Of a stretch of 8,387 nucleotides of DNA, positions 5,295 through 8,387 are shown one piece after another. The stretch comes from Planctomycetaceae bacterium (GTDB lineage: Bacteria > Planctomycetota > Planctomycetia > Pirellulales > Thermoguttaceae), in assembly GCA_031283515.1 (NCBI GenBank), contig JAITBS010000665.1, forward strand, positions 1-8,387. The letters are read 5' to 3'. A program made the position numbers and the translations under genes. Position 1 is the first letter of the stretch; each line of letters opens with the position of its first letter. The notes beneath the pieces are model-generated. The model saw only the letters and a program-made list of their open reading frames with translations, was not told the DNA's origin and searched no databases.

Positions 5295-6340
5295 AAAATT
5301 TTTTCGATAAAATTAAGACATTGGTTTATCTGTTCCTCCGTACCAACACTAATCCTAAGACCTTCACCCCAACAAGGATAATCCATATATCGTACTAATA
5401 TACCGGAATTTTTCAGAGATTCGTAAACCGGTTTCAAGGCAATATCTTTTCGGGTGTTCCATGTAAAATTAGCGTGTGAAGCCGGAACATCGAATCCGAG
5501 ACGACGCATTTGTTCGGTAAGACGTGTTCGTGTTGCCAGAATTTTCGTTCGGTTTTCCTTCTGCCAATTGTTATCACCAATAGCGGCGGCGGCGGCGGCA
5601 ATCGCTAATGAATCACAGTTGTAGGAGTCCTTAACCTTCATCATCTGCTCAACCCATTTCGGTGCCGCAACAAGATAGCCAAAACGTAATCCCGCTAACG
5701 CATACGATTTACTCAATGTCCGGCAAACTATAATTTTGTCACATTTTTCAACCAAATCAATACAATGTTCTTCCGCAAAGTCGGCATACGCTTCATCAAC
5801 AACCAACGGACATGGTAAATTTTCCGCGATTTCTAAAATCCGTGATTTTGGAATGACGGTTCCTGATGGCGAATTGGGGTTTGGCAGGAAGACCAATCGA
5901 AGTTTTGATGTTGCAGTGAAAAAAGTATCAGGAAGTGTCCAATCGGTGTTGAACGGAACCAGTTCACTGTTTGCTCCCTGAATTTCCGCAAGAGATCGAT
6001 ACAAAATATACGTCGGATACGGCAACCGAAGTAATTCACCGCTGCCGACAAAAGTTCGCGTTAGAATTGTCAACAGATCATCACTGCCATTGCCGCAAAG
6101 TACCGAATCGGGATCAATATTGAATTTTTTCGAAACAACAAAACGAACCGTTTTTCCTATCGGATCAGGATAACGGGAAAGTCCCGATATTGCCGTTTGA
6201 CGGATTGCTTCGTAAACTTTTTCTGAAGCCCGATAGGGATTTTCATTGGTATTCAGTTTAATAATTTGTTCCGACTCAGGCTGTTCACCGGGAACATAAC
6301 CTTTCATCGCAATAATTTCCGGTCGGACATATTTTTCCAC
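5291..6340 (-). CDS. hisC: Histidinol-phosphate aminotransferase
   Basis: PLP-dependent class I/II aminotransferase that makes histidinol phosphate from imidazole acetol phosphate with glutamate as amino donor. Its 349 residues match the family length. Visible landmarks are KLNTNENPY (28-36), SRYPDP (55-60), GNGSDDLL (83-90), NPNSPSG (154-160, with the PLP-contacting Asn156), VDEAYADF (181-188; Asp182, Tyr185) and TLSKSYALAGLRFGY (208-222), where Lys211 forms the Schiff base. Arg329 in LRISVGT should bind the substrate carboxylate of glutamate. The GTG at 6340 is chosen because it gives the family start VRPEIIAMKGYVPGEQP and has an AAGGTAGGA upstream at good spacing. A run of six alanines (249-254 region) is encoded by a GCC/GCG triplet run at about 5584-5597. 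First gene of the hisC-hisB pair. No clear promoter is seen; the repeat cluster lies directly upstream. Confidence 0.96.
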   Translation of the reverse strand: MEKYVRPEIIAMKGYVPGEQPESEQIIKLNTNENPYRASEKVYEAIRQTAISGLSRYPDPIGKTVRFVVSKKFNIDPDSVLCGNGSDDLLTILTRTFVGSGELLRLPYPTYILYRSLAEIQGANSELVPFNTDWTLPDTFFTATSKLRLVFLPNPNSPSGTVIPKSRILEIAENLPCPLVVDEAYADFAEEHCIDLVEKCDKIIVCRTLSKSYALAGLRFGYLVAAPKWVEQMMKVKDSYNCDSLAIAAAAAAIGDNNWQKENRTKILATRTRLTEQMRRLGFDVPASHANFTWNTRKDIALKPVYESLKNSGILVRYMDYPCWGEGLRISVGTEEQINQCLNFIEKIL

Positions 6341-6348
6341 GTGAACAT

Positions 6349-6357
6349 TCCTACCTT
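6349..6357 (-). promoter_or_regulatory. Ribosome binding site supporting the hisC GTG start
   Basis: AAGGTAGGA on the minus strand ends eight bases before the GTG at 6340. An ATG nearby (6348-6346) is out of frame with hisC. This is the clearest Shine-Dalgarno-like sequence in the window. Confidence 0.5.
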
Positions 6358-6390
6358 TTGATTATTTGGGAAACTGTTTTAGTTCAAATA

Positions 6391-6434
6391 GTCCGCAGAT
6401 GACGCTGATAAATAGTAAGTCCGCAGATAACGCT
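6391..6434 (+). repeat. Forward-oriented repeat arm (right cluster)
   Basis: GTCCGCAGAT boxes at 6391-6400 and 6419-6428, each followed by GACGCTGAT or AACGCTGAT. Spacing is 28 bases, so the unit is shortened relative to 34. Same family and orientation as 4415-4530. Confidence 0.7.
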
Positions 6435-6535
6435 GATTGTCGCCGGTTTTTTTACAGGGTTTATTGAAATTGAATAGAATTTCCATACCTTTAATCTGTT
6501 CTCTGTTTTGTAATTCTCAAAAAAATAATCTCTAA

Positions 6536-6706
6536 AAAAATCTGCAAACATCAACGTAATCTGCGGACTAAAAATCTGCGAACATCAGCGTAATCTGCGG
6601 ACTAAAAATCTGCAAAAATCAGCGTAATCTGCGGACTAAAAATCAGCGAACATCAGCGTAATCTGCGGACTAAAAAATCAGCGAACATTTGCGGATTTTG
6701 TTGATA
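6536..6706 (-). repeat. 34-base tandem array, reverse-oriented arm (right cluster), about 4.5 copies
   Basis: The box ATCTGCGGAC starts at 6559, 6593, 6627 and 6661, exactly 34 bases apart. Each unit has three spaced heptamers of the type ATCTGCG, ATCTGCG/ATCAGCG and ATCAGCG. Partial copies flank it on both sides. The units are nearly identical, unlike the diverged left cluster. It abuts the 3' end of the phosphofructokinase gene and can pair with the 6391-6434 arm. No unique spacers between units, so not CRISPR. Confidence 0.85.
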
Positions 6707-6721
6707 AAAATAGGTGTTGTA

Positions 6722-8080
6722 TTACTCTTTAACCCAACCTTCGAGATAACGTGCGAGTTGGTGAATATCGCTGCCGACGGAGATGGGACGTTCGTAAGCG
6801 CGGAGTCGGTTCATATCAATCAATTCCTCGAAAGCCGGATAGGTAATATTCATGGTACTGCCGACCGAGATCATAACGCCATTTTTATCGAGTTCCGCGA
6901 GAGCCTTGTAACCGCCGACTCCAATCTGACTCCCAAGAACCACATCATACGCAGTCGGTTGATTGCAACGAATTTCATAACCGAATTGTAGCCCGACCAT
7001 TTTTTTTGATTTACCGGTTCGTTTTTTGTACTCTTCCGCGATTAAACGTCCTAAACGGCTGCTGTATTTGAGTTGGGAGACGGGAAAATGACCGAACGAA
7101 TCGGGTTTTAGTGATTTATATTCGTCATCGGAACAACACATTTTGATTTCCGACAGTGGGAGATATTCTGCGAGTCCTTCGGAAACAACAGCAATAAACG
7201 CTGTTTTACCTTCTGTTTCGCGTGCCTGAATCACATCAACACAACGATCAACTACTTTTTGCACATCAAAAATCTGCCGTAAAATCGGATTACCGTTTTC
7301 ATCGGTCATAATATTTCCTGTTTCGGGTTCAACGGTGGGTTCGGTGGCGTACCAATTTTGATGAATATCTTCGAGTCCGATGACTAAACTGGCTTCACCG
7401 GCAATTGATGCGCCGTACGCTAACCATGCCGCTTTACGTCCCATAACTTGTGCAATATAACCGGTTTCGGTTGCTTCGGAATCTGCCAAAAGATTACGAA
7501 TCTCATGCGCCAACATTTCGACTGCGGTAAAATAACCAAACGTAAAATCAATTCCTTTATAATCGTTGTCAATTGTTTTGGGCAGATGAATTATTTTGAT
7601 TCGTTTTTGATTATCGGGCAACGAATCCATAACGAGTTTGAATTTTGCGGCGGTGGTTAACGTGTCGTCGCCGCCGATTGAAATTAAGGCGTCGATATCA
7701 AGAGAGGCGAGAGCTTTATAGACGGTCTGTAGTGGGGCGATTTTTTGAGGGTCTTTCAAATCCAACGGATTTTTAAGCAATTTACCCGGATTGGCGCGTG
7801 CGGTACCAATAATAATACCACGCGAAGTACGTAATCCTTCTTCAATTTTTTTATCGAGTCGAATGTAATGGGTTCCTTCTTCGAGTTTATTCCCATCTTT
7901 GTAATTAGCGAGATGAACGTATCCGTTTTTCATACCGTAAACTTCGATTCCGGCACGGGAAAAACAAAGAGCTGCGCTGCCGATGACGGAATTTGCTGTT
8001 GGAGCGGGACCGCCGGAAAAAAGAATTGCCACTTTTTTAATATCTGTTTTGGGCGGTTTGGGACTGACCAGATTACTCAT
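6722..8080 (-). CDS. pfp: Diphosphate--fructose-6-phosphate 1-phosphotransferase (PPi-dependent phosphofructokinase)
   Basis: Cytoplasmic enzyme that interconverts fructose 6-phosphate and fructose 1,6-bisphosphate, using pyrophosphate in the reversible form of the step, so it can serve both glycolysis and gluconeogenesis. 452 residues. Visible: the nucleotide/PPi loop FSGGPAPTAN (21-30), ISIGGDDTLTTAAKF (133-147), LPKTIDNDYKGIDFTFG (166-182; Asp171 and Asp173 around catalysis), MGRKAAWLAY (213-222) and the substrate-binding GYEIRCNQPTAYD (367-379). The second Asp in GGDD (139) and the Lys in PKTIDND (168) are the classic PPi-type residues; ATP enzymes usually have GGDG and PGTIDND. Cofactor use is thus inferred from two residues and not proven. 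The ATG at 8080 is followed by a short polar tail before the fold; no Shine-Dalgarno sequence. Preceded by a good promoter and a leader with two hairpins; followed closely by the repeat array. Confidence 0.92.
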   Translation of the reverse strand: MSNLVSPKPPKTDIKKVAILFSGGPAPTANSVIGSAALCFSRAGIEVYGMKNGYVHLANYKDGNKLEEGTHYIRLDKKIEEGLRTSRGIIIGTARANPGKLLKNPLDLKDPQKIAPLQTVYKALASLDIDALISIGGDDTLTTAAKFKLVMDSLPDNQKRIKIIHLPKTIDNDYKGIDFTFGYFTAVEMLAHEIRNLLADSEATETGYIAQVMGRKAAWLAYGASIAGEASLVIGLEDIHQNWYATEPTVEPETGNIMTDENGNPILRQIFDVQKVVDRCVDVIQARETEGKTAFIAVVSEGLAEYLPLSEIKMCCSDDEYKSLKPDSFGHFPVSQLKYSSRLGRLIAEEYKKRTGKSKKMVGLQFGYEIRCNQPTAYDVVLGSQIGVGGYKALAELDKNGVMISVGSTMNITYPAFEELIDMNRLRAYERPISVGSDIHQLARYLEGWVKE

Positions 8081-8120
8081 AAATTGTTGTTCTGAAAACG
8101 TGGGTTGATGGATGCGGCAT

Positions 8121-8157
8121 CAGGTGTAACAACACCTGTTAGGGAAACAAAATTCCC
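8121..8157 (-). promoter_or_regulatory. Two hairpins in the phosphofructokinase leader
   Basis: In the predicted leader RNA, GGGAA (8157-8153 as transcribed) pairs with UUCCC (8146-8142) around six bases. After UAA, CAGGUGU (8138-8132) pairs with ACACCUG (8127-8121) around UGUU. The second stem is perfect over 7 bp. They lie about 40 to 75 bases upstream of the ATG. No T-run follows, so not an attenuator of the usual kind. It matches no riboswitch family I recognise. Possible role in mRNA stability or regulator binding. Confidence 0.45.
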
Positions 8158-8170
8158 AAAAAGTGTGCCT

Positions 8171-8199
8171 ATTATACCAACCCCAATGAATAACGTAAA
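8171..8199 (-). promoter_or_regulatory. Sigma-70-like promoter with extended -10 for the phosphofructokinase gene
   Basis: On the minus strand: TTTACG (8199-8194; 4 of 6 to TTGACA), exactly 17 bases of spacer, then TATAAT (8176-8171; perfect) preceded by TGG, an extended -10. Predicted start near 8164, giving a leader of about 84 bases to the ATG at 8080. This is the best promoter in the window. Confidence 0.62.
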
Positions 8200-8387
8200 G
8201 GCAGGACACAGATGATGCTGTTTGGAATGCGGCAACGGTTAGAGAATACAAGCAATGGGGAACATCTAAAAAACTCATGTAAAATTTATTTTTATTAGGA
8301 TCGCGGTCGTCTCGACCGCCTATTTAGGCGTTTGTCATGCAGGCGGGACGCCCGCGTTCCTTCTAAAATTAGTTTTTAGAAGTTCCC
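8200..8387. other. Right-edge gene-free stretch with GC-rich hairpins
   Basis: Positions 8200-8295 show nothing I would call. From 8303 there is a run of hairpins: GCGGTCG (8303-8309) with CGACCGC (8313-8319), CGCCT (8317-8321) with AGGCG (8326-8330), GCGGG (8343-8347) with CCCGC (8351-8355), and TTCTAAAA (8361-8368) with TTTTAGAA (8374-8381). The first two overlap and compete. The GC-rich part looks like a dispersed palindromic repeat; the last, AT-rich stem could belong to a terminator of a gene beyond the edge. The region upstream of the phosphofructokinase promoter may extend here. Confidence 0.5.
8303..8355. repeat. Cluster of GC-rich palindromes
   Basis: Three short stems with loops of three to four bases in about 50 bases, in sharp base-composition contrast to the AT-rich sequence on both sides (for example 8281-8297). 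Resembles in style, but not in sequence, the hairpins at 619-658 and 2681-2724. Likely an intergenic repeat family; copy number in the genome cannot be judged here. Confidence 0.5.

Larger units (their letters stand above)
6341..6721. other. Gap between the phosphofructokinase gene and hisC, dominated by the second repeat cluster
   Basis: The 381-base gap contains a forward arm (6391-6434), an AT-rich unique spacer (about 6435-6535) and a reverse-oriented tandem array (6536-6706), then only about 15 bases before the phosphofructokinase stop. I find no gene and no promoter that I would defend for hisC, although one must lie here unless hisC is read through from the phosphofructokinase gene. 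Confidence 0.65.

Noticed and set aside
6536..6706. CRISPR array
   Set aside because: The 34-base period is all repeat; units adjoin with no unique spacers, and no cas genes are near.
8212..8298. 28-codon plus-strand mini reading frame starting ATG ATG
   Set aside because: Short, no recognisable features, within a promoter-upstream region; not distinguishable from chance.

Overview
The window looks like a chromosomal segment of a Planctomycetota bacterium with fairly low GC for that phylum (judged by eye). The evidence is protein type. There is a membrane-anchored squalene-cyclase-repeat protein with the layout I know from planctomycetes. There is a GYF_2-domain membrane protein with a long disordered linker. 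Several starts lack a Shine-Dalgarno sequence. The autotransporter-like C-terminus at the left edge fits a diderm cell. A gut-associated lineage is possible, but that is a guess.

Layout. Positions 1-462 (+) hold the C-terminal end of an outer-membrane beta-barrel protein, cut by the window edge. Positions 463-948 hold no convincing gene, only short hairpins and a repeated 19-base motif. Positions 949-2603 (+) hold one ancestral gene for a transmembrane, squalene-cyclase-repeat protein. It is now split over two frames: the anchor is in frame 1 and the folded domain in frame 3, so a one-base deletion, a sequencing error or (less likely) recoding must be invoked. Positions 2604-2771 are a convergent intergenic gap with strong hairpins. 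Positions 2772-4295 (-) encode the GYF_2 membrane protein. Positions 4710-6340 (-) are a tight hisC-hisB pair joined by an ATGA overlap. Positions 6722-8080 (-) encode a phosphofructokinase with the pyrophosphate-type signature, preceded by a good sigma-70-like promoter and a short leader with two hairpins.

The most striking non-coding signal is a 34-base repeat family. It occurs in two gaps, 4415-4669 and 6391-6706, which bracket hisCB exactly. In both gaps a forward arm and a reverse-oriented arm flank a unique spacer, so each transcript through them could fold into a long imperfect stem. A separate set of small GC-rich hairpins lies at 619-658, 2681-2724 and 8303-8355.

How the genes work together: hisC and hisB act in one pathway (histidine synthesis). 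The phosphofructokinase acts in glycolysis/gluconeogenesis. The two membrane proteins have no assigned role and only share an envelope location. I see no defence system, CRISPR array, transposase, tRNA or rRNA. The items most worth following up are the frame-disrupted gene, the paired repeat arrays and the phosphofructokinase leader.
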